Position numbers and translations under genes: made by a program. Positions 45,639-56,400 of a stretch of DNA of 64,000 nucleotides are shown piece by piece. A model generated the notes under the pieces. The model was given only the letters and a program-made list of their open reading frames with translations. It searched no databases and was not told the DNA's origin. Position 1 is the first letter of the stretch. Each line of letters begins with the position of its first letter. Origin of the DNA: Rusavskia elegans (lineage: Eukaryota; Ascomycota; Lecanoromycetes; Teloschistales; Teloschistaceae); NCBI GenBank assembly GCA_011316305.1, contig SAUG01000056.1, positions 372,001 through 436,000 on the forward strand, read 5' to 3'.

Positions 45639-46043
45639 ATGGGCAATCCTGCTGCCGTGGTAGTCTGTTTGTTCGCTCTGCTGCTGAGAGATGTGCTGAC
45701 TAACCCAAACCAAAGGTCTTGTATAGCGAGGCTGAAAAGCAGCTATAGCGATTTTACGAATACCATCCAATCCCGTCTTCTGAATGGCTCCTTCATTGAG
45801 TCCAGCAGTAATGATAGCGAGGCCAAGCCAGCACCAAAGATAGGTAAGAGGAATAGAATGGGTACCGAAGGACAGGCAAAGATAGAGTCAAGAGATAAAG
45901 TCAGGATAGAAGCTGCGCAGCCGAGCAAGAGTAGGAGGGATAAGGACAGCTATGATAGTAGAGATGGTAGCATGTTGTCTTTTGTTGGATCGATTTTGCA
46001 GTACTTAAATGCTGACGTTGGGTTAGAAGAGATGTGGGTGTAG
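45639..46043 (+). CDS. Small hypothetical protein with hydrophobic N-terminus
   Basis: ATG at 45639 gives 134 residues: MGNPAAVVVCLFALLLRD is a possible signal or anchor, followed by a Ser-rich and then highly charged Lys/Arg/Asp-rich region. There is no cysteine pattern typical of effectors and no known domain. It lies among gene remnants, so it may be spurious. Confidence 0.25.
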   Translation: MGNPAAVVVCLFALLLRDVLTNPNQRSCIARLKSSYSDFTNTIQSRLLNGSFIESSSNDSEAKPAPKIGKRNRMGTEGQAKIESRDKVRIEAAQPSKSRRDKDSYDSRDGSMLSFVGSILQYLNADVGLEEMWV

Positions 46044-46225
46044 GTTTTAATGGGCAAGACAAAATATATCTATAAAGTAAGATGACGGGGAAATCGGACA
46101 GCTAGCCGGAGCAAATCGCTCCAGTCGACAGGGTACGGTGCTATTTGGTCGAGAAGAACAGTCCTCTGCTTGGCCGTGAACAAATATAATAGCGATTGCC
46201 GAGACGCCATGCTGATGTCGGCGCT

Positions 46226-46525
46226 TCAGGATATGCTCGGGCGATGCCAAAAATAAGCTGGTGATTTGCTGATCTGAAAAGGCGGATCCAGGTAGCTTCT
46301 AGTTGTGCCTTTGTTGGCGGTGTAGGAGAAGTAGCTGGTTAGATCGAGGTGTCCGATGTTGGCGGTGTAGGAGAAGTGGCTGGTTAGGTCGAGGTATCCG
46401 ATGTTGGGTACGGGTGACTTTAGTGCGAGGGATTTCCAAGTGCTGTTGGAGGAGATTTCGATACTTGGATGGGGATTGGCAGGCTTGATGAAAGCCGCTT
46501 CTTGACCCTCAACACTTGGTCCCAC
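46226..46525 (-). pseudogene. Fragment with tandem 15-residue repeat
   Basis: A 99-residue frame (no confident ATG) containing two copies of a 15-residue unit of the form IG(Y/H)LDLTS(H/Y)FSYTAN, encoded by a 45-bp tandem repeat. No family recognised; it may be a piece of a larger gene. Confidence 0.3.
46314..46403. repeat. 45-bp tandem repeat, two copies
   Basis: TTGGCGGTGTAGGAGAAGT starts both units at 46314 and 46359; the units differ at a few A/G positions. The length is a multiple of three. Confidence 0.9.
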
Positions 46526-46789
46526 TGAAGACCCTGCTACAGAGCCAGGATATGTTGACCAGCTTATGGCAACGATGGAATCGTCGGATGCTCCCCGAGA
46601 TTGATCCTTGAGTATCCGGTATGAGTCGGGAGATTCGAGCAGTATTGGAAGACAGTATCACATTGAAAAGGTTGGTTTTGAAGTATTTAGATTGACATCC
46701 CTTGCTTGGAAGTTCTATGAGGCACGAGTCTCCTAGCATGCCTTCTGCTTGCGACGTTTCGTGGAGATTTGGCGATTTCTCTGAAGATT

Positions 46790-47715
46790 TCTAGACACAG
46801 ATCAAACTTTGTAGAGCAGCCGCTGTTTCATACTTAACTTCCGACCCGAAGAGCTTTACGTAGAGGAGCTTCTGACCGTACCACTGGAAATAGTCGTCGA
46901 TAGATTTTGTTAGCGAGGAGTCCAATTTCAATAGGGTCAAAACGGTAGTTCGTGAGGAATTGCGATGAAGTTTATCGCGAAAAGAGTGATGGTATTGCAC
47001 TTGATATATGACCAGAGGCTCTGTACGAAGGTCTTCGGCTTGTTATCCCGGGCCAGGCTGGTCAGTCGTTTACTATCTTTGTCGCAGATGTCTTCGACGA
47101 GCAATCTTGGCGAGTTCTGTTCTTTTAAGCCTTTATTGAGCCGCAACGATCCGCTCTTCTTATAGCGTGGTGAGGTGGAAGGAAGGCTTCGTTGAGTATC
47201 TGCTTCGCTTTTGCTAACAAATTGAGCCGGAGTGTCCTCGAGTCCGTTCAATTGATTGTGACTGGTCTATAGGTCTTGCTATCCGTACAGGCATCGGTAT
47301 CTGCGCGTACAGGCACCCGAGTCGTACGTATACGCTGCCTTTAATAGCTTCTAGCAACTATAAAATAGCAGCTTATTAAACTATTTCTTATAGATAATAA
47401 TTATATTATCTTTAAATATAAGATTCCCGTTTTCTAGTATAAAAAGATAGCTCTAGATACTATTTTCGTAGGGTTTTAGTAGAGATAGCCGGATCTTGAT
47501 AGGGAAAGCCAAGGTCTACTCTCTTTACCGAGGCCCTAGGCTATATAATTGGATAAATTGGCGCTTTTGCCTGTACGCGCAGCCTGGAGTGCCTGTGCGG
47601 ATAGCAAGAGCCCTGGTCTATTGACAATTTGCGTGACTTGCTTCCTGGAAGGAGACTGAAAGAGGGATGGAGATGTGGGGACCCTTGACTTGGATTGGGG
47701 TTCGGTAACAGAGGA
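46790..47715 (-). pseudogene. Unidentified gene interrupted by a MITE and frameshifted
   Basis: Minus-strand coding-like sequence upstream of the MITE (PTSPSLFQSPSRKQVTQIVN, about 47715-47622) continues on its other side (LEDTPAQFVSKSEADTQRSL from 47251), with a one-base shift near 47240, then shifts again near 46970 into YFQWYGQKLLYVKLF. Ignoring the 342-bp element and one target copy makes the two parts contiguous. The protein is Ser/Pro-rich first, then Lys/Arg-rich, with no recognisable domain. It appears to be a host gene killed by insertion or already decaying. Confidence 0.4.
47262..47621. mobile_element. Mutator-type MITE, 342 bp, perfect 9-bp target duplication
   Basis: CTGGTCTAT occurs at 47262-47270 and 47613-47621. 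The element (47271-47612) has ~45-bp imperfect terminal inverted repeats sharing TCTTGCTATCCG, ACAGGCA and CTGCGCGTACAGGCA. The centre (about 47340-47500) is AT-rich and RIP-like while the termini are GC-rich. A nine-base duplication points to the Mutator superfamily. No coding capacity. Confidence 0.92.
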
Positions 47716-48775
47716 GCTTTATAAGCGAGGTAGGTGTCGCTCGAGGTCTGATAAAGACTTACCAGAAGTGGAAAAAGTATAGATTATAGGTCAGAAAGGC
47801 TAAAAATTAAGATGAAAAGAGCTGTATTTGGTTAATACCAATGAAGGATCGCAGATTTGAAGTTCATATAAGAGAGTTGAGTAAAACCAAGGACACGTAT
47901 ATAGAACAAAGTTGTAAGAGATTTGAAAACACAGCTACAGGGGAGATACCAAAAGATGGAAGAGCAGGAAGATAAAGCTCTTTAAACAGTTGGGAGGGAG
48001 GAAATGTCCTATAGAGAATGAAGAGAAGCAGCCTCCGCCTTCTCCACCGCGCCTTCCACGCGTTTGCCCCCTGAACCACCTCGTCAGCGCTGATTCACGT
48101 CATCCTATTGGTCAGGAACCTCGTCGCCGCTGCCAAGTATATCATGGTTATCGAGAAAGAGCTTGGAGAAACAGGGTATCATTGAGGCATTGTTGAATAT
48201 ATTGCTCGTACTACTAGGAGATACTGGATATAGTTACTATGGCTCGTGCATAGTATAACCGTCTGACATCTCGCTGGCGCTCGTCATGGCATCGAGGGCG
48301 ATGCCTTTTTCTCTTTTTGGCGGTATTTGATCTGATGAGAGCCATAAGGCTCAACAATGACTGCCCCATTGGGCTTAGCGCGCCTTGGCAGGCATTTATG
48401 AGCTCACTGAGCTTCTCCGTAGAACATTCAATCCATCCATCACCCAATTATTATCTTATGTTTAACCTCTTCATAACACGAATGCTTGAGCTTGCTGGCG
48501 AGAACTCCTCTCCAGCTGCAATATAATACGTAGTCCCCTGGCTCGGCATTCACACAGGACTCTATACTACCAAGCCAGGTAGGACACTCCGGTACGAAGC
48601 AAAAGTGGGCTACATAGAATACTGAGAGACATGCGCATCCAGAGCAAGCGTGTTTCACTTCTTTCCATTGGTGCCGTTGCATGTACTAAGTCCCTGGACA
48701 CATCCAATGGCATTGTATGCCAGGTACGAGGCTTAGCAGGAACGTTTCTCTCTCTTCATCTGTGGAAGAGAGAAA
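47716..48775. other. Intergenic region, no gene seen
   Basis: No convincing frame. It contains a 20-bp sequence (48373-48392) identical to 23523-23542. It is the 3' flank of the minus-strand gene at 48776. Confidence 0.45.
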
Positions 48776-50028
48776 TCACCCAGCAGACGACACGGACTTC
48801 ATCAGTGTATGTGGTTCCGCTAAACGCAGCCTACCGTAAGAACGAGCAGTTGGCGCCTGAAATCCCGCTGCTTTCGAATCATAAGGGTCCCATGGAAGTC
48901 TTCTGGTCAACTCAGCAGCTCCCTTTGCCGCTACGTATGCGGCGTCGTGATCCAGGATGTTCGGCGTGCTGTTCTGGTTGCTCAACGCTTCGATCAATGC
49001 AGCTCGAAAATCTCTATCATGCACACAGTCCCCCATGAGTAAGACTTTGTCTGGTCGTTCGTAGTAGGGATTTTCTCGCATGATCATCTCAAGCTGGTTG
49101 GCCACAGCATTCCAGTACCCTACCCCATTCTCACGACGAGCAGGAGAGTTGTAGCCAAGATGGAAGTTGGCGTAATGTCGGTAATCTGGCTCGAAGAGGT
49201 AGTACGCTGACTGAGCTATACTCAGTGTCACCGTCAGCACGGTTGGGGTAAACAAGACAGCCATAACAACGTCCCGGCCCATATTATCTTGTTCCCTCTT
49301 ACAGCCTTCCCTGTCTCTGTAGTCGTGGCAAAGGCCATGACCGTAGCCCGCATAGGCCGTGATGGTTTCGTACAGCAGCCTGTAGTGCATAGGGAACGAT
49401 AGGTAGGCCAGACGTGCGTACTCGCAGGCATCTCGAAGATCCTCAGGGTACAGCGCAGCAAGGTGCATTGTCGTTATGCCAGCGGAATCGATGGTGGTCT
49501 GGAGATGTTCCTCGACGGCAGACCGTAGTGCAGAAATCATGTTGGCGAGGTGACCAACGTCGGCAGAGGCAGGTAGACCAATGGCTTTGCGGGCCTGTCG
49601 TATCGCTTGTCGGGTCATGTCGCTCCACGAATCCCCTAGATTATCGTATGGGGGTCTTGTCAGGATGTATTAGCACTCACTCCGTTCTTAGGGGGAACAA
49701 GAGAACATACGACGGATGGCGCGATGAGTCGAGAGAGAGTCGGACCATCATTCGATTGTATTCTTCGTTGGCTGGAATTTTGGGCAGGATTGTGGTGGTA
49801 CCGTTGTCATGGACTATAGCAGCTGCTCTGCTCGCCTATCAGCTTGGGCTCTTCCAGTTCTGGCTGGGACTCAACTCACCCGTAAGAGGCCGTGATATGA
49901 AAACCGAGGGCGAAGCGGGGCTGGTGGGTAGATGCAAGGTACAGCTGAGGCTGTAAGGTCATGGCCATTGCTCTGACGCTGGCACCAACGATAAGCAGGT
50001 CGTAGGAAAGCTTGAGTATCTGGCGCAT
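48776..50028 (-). CDS. Fungal Hsp70-like (actin-like ATPase) family protein, three exons
   Basis: ATG at 50028 opens exon 1 (49880-50028). Introns 49828-49879 (GTGAGT...AGCAG) and 49656-49710 (GTATGT...CTGACAAG) lead to exons 49711-49827 and 48776-49655, in frame throughout, 381 residues. Conserved-looking blocks are DNGTTTILPKIPANEEYNRM, LGDSWSDMTRQAIRQARKAI, ISALRSAVEEHL, then a central hydrophobic segment and PDKVLLMGDCVHDRDFRAAL followed by YVAAKGAAELTRR near the C-terminus. This layout is that of the large family of uncharacterised fungal proteins related to the Hsp70/actin ATPase fold; LLMGD and A-x-GAAE resemble its last nucleotide-site segment. The glycine-rich phosphate loops are not obvious, so ATPase activity is doubtful. 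No stops or frameshifts: probably intact. Confidence 0.65.
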
Positions 50029-50888
50029 GGTTGGCTCGTCGCAGTCTATGCCGCTGGATTGCAGGTTGCTAATTGTTGTTGTTGTTGTTGTTGTTATTGT
50101 TGTTGCTACCTTAGCGGAGTTGGGGCTTTCAGGTCATCGAGGACTACGTAACGCTAAGATAGCTACGTGAATATAGCAATGACTTGCTTGATCGAACGAT
50201 TGAAGCAACTTTGCCGCTATGACTCGGTAGTACAGGGCCCCTAAAAATAAAGGGTGCATGGTAACAGGACTGATATTGGATCTTGGGAGCCTGTGCTACC
50301 GGTCAAATGCATCAATCCGGAGTACGTTATTAGTCGAGAAAACGACTCCGGTCGGAAGACTGCAGAGCGAGCATGAGATGCGTGGATTGCGCCTTGTTTA
50401 TACGATAAACGTTGGGATAAGGTTTATAACAAATAGCGGCTTGGATTCCGACTGGTCCAAGTCTCCAAGAGCGAGCTGTCAGTTATGCCAAGACGAAGCC
50501 AAGTCTCACTTCGGCTCAACCTGCCGCTTTGCGCTTCTCATCTGATGGCGACGTCATCTCGAGCCGCGGTAAGCGACATAAGGAGCTTAGACAGTCGGCC
50601 AGCGGGTATCCTGAGCTTTGCAGAAAAAATAACTTACGGGCTGTGCGCAGCTGCCAACCTTGCATGCGCGTCGAGAGCCGTACGCTTCCCCTAGCTCATT
50701 AAAATTCCGATGGCTTCAGGCACCCGCCTAAGTAGGGTCGCCCAGTGGCAAAGACGGCAAAGACACAGCGCTGGTCGCAGCGGCTGCTTGCTTCATGCCT
50801 CGTACCGCTCATTTCCATGCAGTACACCCAACAATTCACTGGAATAGAAGTCACCGGTCTTTGCCCGTCCGCTGAGTGGTTCGCGACA
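50029..50888. other. Intergenic region, no gene seen
   Basis: Presumed promoter side of the Hsp70-like gene. It holds a TTG microsatellite. Frames near 50258 and 50485 carry no recognisable content. Confidence 0.45.
50073..50105 (+). repeat. (TTG)n microsatellite
   Basis: About eleven TTG/GTT units with one TTA interruption, just upstream of the 50028 start. Confidence 0.9.
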
Positions 50889-51470
50889 ATGTTCATACTC
50901 CGTAATGGTTACCAACTTTTAACCTCCGTTCCCCACAGGTAGTAGCTTCTTACTAGGCTGCATTGCTAATCAAGTTTGCTCCCCCATAGTGACCAAGTAC
51001 CTGTTCGGTATTACTTCCAAAAAATCCATTTTTGAAATCCCTCAAGGACAGCTCTACCTCATCAGACCTTTGCCACCAAAGGGTTATTCCGAGATCATCT
51101 TCAAAGACGCCACTGCCATAATTCGAAGACCAGGCCAGGAATACCAGTATCAGCTCGTGGTCCAGTGTGCCTACGAGAAGGATAAAGAGGAGCTGTTGGC
51201 CGAAGAAGAGGGTGACGATGAGATGCAGAGGCCCTGTCCGCCGATAAGGATGAGAAGATTTTCCTATTGGACCCGGGTGTTTCAGATCCGAGGTTCGGGA
51301 CGGCGGTGAGGCCGTATTTGCATGGCGCGATCTAAGCGGGGACCTGGGCGACCTGTATGAACTTGTTTGCCATCGCTCAGTCCAGGCCCCAGAAGTTGGC
51401 AGTTCCGGGCCATCGACATTGTTCTACAGTATCAGATTCATCACTATCGACGATTTGCAATTGAGTCGAC
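50889..51470 (+). pseudogene. Truncated, frameshifted VID27 paralogue
   Basis: ATG at 50889 encodes MFILRN, followed by an 82-bp intron (GTTACC...CATAG, 50908-50989) and TKYLFG, IFEIPQGQLYLIRPLPPKGY, SEIIFKDATAIIRRPGQEYQ, then AYEKDKEELLAEEEG. This is the N-terminal PH-like region of fungal VID27, a large cytoplasmic protein named for vacuolar import and degradation. After ~75 residues the frame slips (about 51215), resumes as ALSADKDEKIFLLD, slips again (about 51285) and continues as GGEAVFAWRDLSGDLGDLYE. Similarity fades near 51470, whereas intact VID27 continues for several hundred residues including a WD-like C-terminal half. So this is a 5'-end duplicate that has decayed. Confidence 0.8.
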
Positions 51471-52567
51471 ATAGTTATCATGCAAGGCAACCACTCACAA
51501 CAACACCATTACGGCTACACACCTCGAAAGATCATCGACTTCTACTTTGGCGTTTGCATGGCATGGTTTGCTTTGGTTAGACTTCGGGTCGAGTTGAGTC
51601 GAAAGGATGTAACCATCTCTTTCGTCCTACTACTACCTGCGTTCGGACACGGAAGTTTGACGTTTGATTTCATTGCGAGCGATTTGTACGACACCTGCCC
51701 AACTCACGATTGCACTCGTGAGAATGCTAAGGACCCTACATTCTATTTAGGGGATTGCGCTGGCACCGCATGTCTTAGCCGCCCACCACCACTATGTCCA
51801 TTTCGCGACGGAATGGCGCCTTGATTCACCTGAATCATTATAAACCTCTTTCCCTCGCTCGGTCTTATCGCGTCGGATAGAAACGTGTGCAACAACCGTG
51901 GCCAAACGTCGGCCTGCTCCTTCTCTTGTAATGAGTCCTATCACCTTTGCATGCGATGGTGATCAGCGATCGACGAGGGCGACGCAAGCAACCTTCAGCA
52001 TGCATCGCGTCCGACCTGTTGAGTATCAGCATCACGCCGCCTACGGCCGACGACTTGTCTAGCTCCGGGATGCGGTATGACAGTATGTCGATTTCTAACC
52101 GGTACAACGTATGAGCTTGCCAGGAGTTCTGCAACATTGCTTGGCGGGTCTCCAAGGTAGGATACAGGGCCAATAGAGGTACCGAACTCGGATACCTACC
52201 ATACGGTCTGTAGGTAGCCTACGTGAGGTCGTACGCAACTTGCAATGCCTTTCGATGAAAGTGCCTCAGGATAGGCTACTGATGTGGAGTTGCGGAATAT
52301 GCTAATACGCTTCAAGGAAAACCTCAAGGAGATCATCGAACCAGTCGTTTCACAAGTCCCCTCAGGTTCGGCGTCTACCATCCTCTAAGCTGGCCATGAG
52401 AGCTTTGTCGGCTTTTGTCGATCCTACATAACATGTCAGTCTCCTCTGATTGCATTTTCCATACTCCAGGGCTTCTCCCAGCGCTGTATGGCATTTTGCT
52501 GTTTTACAGTCATCTTCTCCTGCTACCTACTTCATAGCTTTTTATCGCAACCACCAATATCACCAAG
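51471..52567. other. Region with weak frames only
   Basis: Plus-strand 51480-51824 is open but unrecognisable. On the minus strand, frames at 52196-52381 (MVDAEPEGTCETTGSMISLR) and 51865-52173 (ARHOME-like similarity not found; contains RQAMLQNSWQAHTLYRLEID) could be two parts of one gene joined near 52190 by a frameshift or small intron. Family unknown. Confidence 0.3.
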
Positions 52568-53452
52568 ATGATTTCCACCTTGTTTGTTTGGATGCTACTA
52601 GGCTTGTCTGGTCCTATCGTTGCCAAAGAACTTTGGCCATATAGGGTCATTGGAGACTCCTGGGGATCGGGAGTGGCGTACAAGGACAGCGTCGTCTACG
52701 ACCATAATCTGGACATGTGCCTTCGGACCAAGGAAGCCCACGGTCCGCAGATGGAAGCAGACGTGTACTGGACGGGGGATTACTCGTCGGGTTTGCGAAA
52801 TGCAGCCTGTTATGGAAGTAGGCTCGGCGACCTGGCTAAAGACGGCCCGCAAATGGCAAAAGTGGGCATACCAAATGTTGTTATCATGACGTCTGGTGGC
52901 AACAACGCTGGTTTTGGCAGCATCGTCGATGCCTGCGTGTATCACAGCAACCCATTCGAAAATTACGGTCCGGCGTACAAGGACGACGACCCGGAACATC
53001 CCAAGGGCCGTTGTGCTCGGGCATTATATAATACATCTGTATATATTAACGGGCCCATGGAACGCGACCTGGTCTTAAATATCAACGATGTTTTGGCGTT
53101 TCCGACTGTACGCGTCGAAAAGAAGATAAACGATAAGGTCAACCACGCAGTCATCATCGACGACCTCTACCTTTTCATCACCAGCAAGACCACTACTCCT
53201 ACTGTATTGGATCTTCACGGCAACAAGTATCAAACTCTTATCAAACTGACAAAGCTCGATGCTACAAGGTCATCAGCTCTCAGCTACCCCCGCACTTTCT
53301 CTACCTTCAAGCGGATTACGGATACGATAAACAGGGTTTCATCTAGCGAAAACAGAATCATCGCAAGTTGGGGTCTCGGCGCCTATAAAATCCTGCCCGT
53401 CGAGAAGTATAATCCGACCAAATTCCTTGGTGGAAGGAGCTTTACAACCTAG
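52568..53452 (+). pseudogene. SGNH/GDSL hydrolase, N-terminal half fused to foreign sequence
   Basis: ATG at 52568 starts a signal peptide (MISTLFVWMLLGLSGPIVA). The nucleophile block VIGDSWGSG (Gly29-Asp30-Ser31) and the oxyanion block GGNNAGF (residues 110-116) mark a secreted fungal SGNH hydrolase of the lipase/esterase type; paired cysteines and LVLNINDVLAFP follow. After residue ~179 (near 53105) similarity stops, and codon use becomes AT-rich. The C-terminal catalytic Asp-His block (DxxH) is absent. The last ~115 residues (KTTTPTVLDLHGNKYQTLIK and onward) do not belong to this family. Most likely a gene cut by insertion of, or recombination with, the AT-rich element to its right. The catalytic set is incomplete, so an active enzyme is unlikely. 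Confidence 0.65.
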
Positions 53453-56400
53453 CAGAGGCCACGAATCTTAATGACGGAAGGCGGGCAATCTTGAAAGCTG
53501 TTAACGCTTCAAAATCAGTCTATTTGGAGTTGGCATACCTGAAGGAAGCTGCTACGCCGTACAAATCAGCCGGTAGCTGGCCTCGGGGTACTAGAAGGAA
53601 ACTTTTTCTTAGGATCCTATCTACTGTTGATCAAGTTAATAATACCGCCCCGGGTACTATAAAAGATCAATTGAATATCGCTTTGGACAAATTAATATCT
53701 TCTACTAATTATCTGTCGTATAGATAACAATATATCTTCAACCGACGAACGAGGTAAAGCGGAAGCGGCTAAAGGAGCTGTAAAAAGTTTGATCAAGTTT
53801 TATATAGTAGATAGAAAGTGGCCAATTTCCGAAATCGCGAGTAGTCAAGTACTACTTCGCGAAGACAGATCCGACTCGTTAATATCTAACGCCTCGATCA
53901 GCAATATAGTATTACCGAACGAGAATATCAATGGAAAGTCTCTAATACCCCCGAAAGTTGCCGGCAAGAGAGGTGTAAAGAGGAGAAAAGAGGGCAGTAC
54001 CACCCAGGATTACAACCCCAAGAAAAGTGATATCAAGCCGGGAAGCCTACACGACGGAAATAACGACGGGATAAACAGTGATCCAATACAGACAAACGTA
54101 TACGATTTTAGTAACGACTATATAATTAAACAAGATTGTAATAGAAATACTGGTAACGGGGGAACTGTTATCGAAACCGTAGATAACACGAATTATAATA
54201 GAGGAAAAGACAATAGTAGAATATTCGATAACCGCGAAGGTACTGGTAGAACGTAAGTTTTCTATTTAGAATATAACGGATACGCTGATCGTTAGAAAAG
54301 TAGATCTGAAAACGAACTTGATATAATATTGCATCAACTGGTTTGGAATATTCTATAACAGGATCAGCAATATTCGAAGTAACCGAAAGACAAGTTGACG
54401 CAATTGTGCCGCTTTGGTATTCTCCAGGCAATCGATAATCCGAAAAGGTTGAAAAGCGCAGGGTCGGTAACGGCCGCGGCATTACTAAATCTCCAAATAT
54501 CATACCTTCTGACCTCGCAGCTATTATCAAGGAATACCAGGAAACTTCCAGACCTGAACAGAAGCCTGCGAAACCTCTGCAGCCGGCTGCGGAAGACTGT
54601 ACTTCCAAGATCTCGGACGATAAAGATAACGACGACCGAAGCCCGGATAAAAGCCGTAATATTATTCACTTTACAGTCGATAATAATTCCTTAGACTGCT
54701 TTAAATATCCGTCCAACGGCTCGTTCTCGTTCTCGCTTGGACCGAAGATAAAAGATATAACGCCAGCAATAGAGGCCATAAACGTTGACTAACGATATTT
54801 ATACTAAAATATCTTTAAAATCTAGAATCCCGTAGATTCTATATCGCAATCTGATCTACAGCCTGATCCAGATAAAAACAGACAAGGTAGAAAGAAGGTA
54901 ATTCGACAAGCACCTATTCTAGGGCGAAGAAAACAAAGGCCAGCAGTCTATATCGAAAGGCGTAGAAAAAAAAAGATATACCGGAAAAGAAATCCACGAG
55001 TAGAAAAACCATAAAAAAAAGACAGAAAATAGAAATAAAAATAACCGGAACAAAGCTAACCTTTCAGATTTTATAGATATAAATCAATTTTATTGCAAGG
55101 TTATCCAAAGCAATTCAGCTAAACGATCAAATATCTATATTAACGGTGGTATAAAGAATCCCGAAATATTACGGAACTATAACTTGACTGAAAAGTTAGC
55201 AATTTTATCAATCTCGCCTACGATATTTACTATTAGAATAAAAAGAGACAATAAAAGCCAGTTGATAAACGGGAAACGCCGAAAGATCTCGAATACCATC
55301 ACTCTTTCCAGTAATCCTAATTCAATAAACCACGACGACTTTTCCGATAACTTATCGGAACGAAATTCAAGACGGAATTCAGCCTATCTTCAATCTACTA
55401 TTAAAGATCAAGCGGCAATATCTTTACAACCGCAGATAAATATCCGTCTAAACAGATACCTTTCCGAAAATATATTCGGCGCTGCTGTCAAGTCTTTTAA
55501 AGATAATAATTAGCTAACAACCACTGCCATCCAACTTACACTTGGAATACTTCCGTCCAATAACGCCAGAATCTTTAATCCATTCTATATAAACGCGGCG
55601 AAGCCGGAATCGATATTGCGGACGCCGAGTAAATTACGTTGGCTGGATATCCTTAGTATATTTCCAATAAATCATTAAAATAACTATTAGGTCTTGATAA
55701 TATACAACCCTAGTAAAATTTGAAATAGAATTCTATGACTCTCTAGATGGTATATCGTATAAAGAAGAAGCTAAACGCGCGATACAATACCATATCGATA
55801 TCGTTTAAAATAGATAGTATAGTTCGGTAGAGTTATCCTTCCAACGAAATATCAGTAACTGTGGCGTATCCGTTATATTATATACTATAAAACGTATTTT
55901 TGATATATTTTTACCGCGTTCGTTTAACTACTAGCTGCGACGTCTTGTATTATATACCGTCTTAAATCAAAAACTACCCGATAACGAACGACGTATACGG
56001 ATAGTTACAACTACAATAGATAATACAACCTTGATCGTAAAAGGACACGCGCTATATCTAGATAATATCTTAATACTAAATTATAAATTCCAAGATTTAT
56101 CGCAGAAGCTTTCGCTCGCAAGATTTTAATATTTTTTAATTCAAGACGTAATCAGTACGCTGGACAGTATTTTAAAAAAACTCCAAAATAAAACGGTTTC
56201 GGCTACCTCTCGACTTTATTAATTACAGCAACCTGTTTTTTTACTATAGTATTCGTAGGCAATTATATTAACTATAGATAGATTACTTTATTTCGTCGTT
56301 TTCTATAGTTCTATATAGCGGTAGCTTGATATACGCGTTTTCGTATATTTTAAAATATTAGATTAAAACTTTAGACGTTATAGTAGTTATATAGCGGTTT

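Noticed and set aside
48631..49038. 135-residue plus-strand frame
   Set aside because: Antisense to the Hsp70-like gene; Cys/Ser/Leu-rich shadow with no domain.
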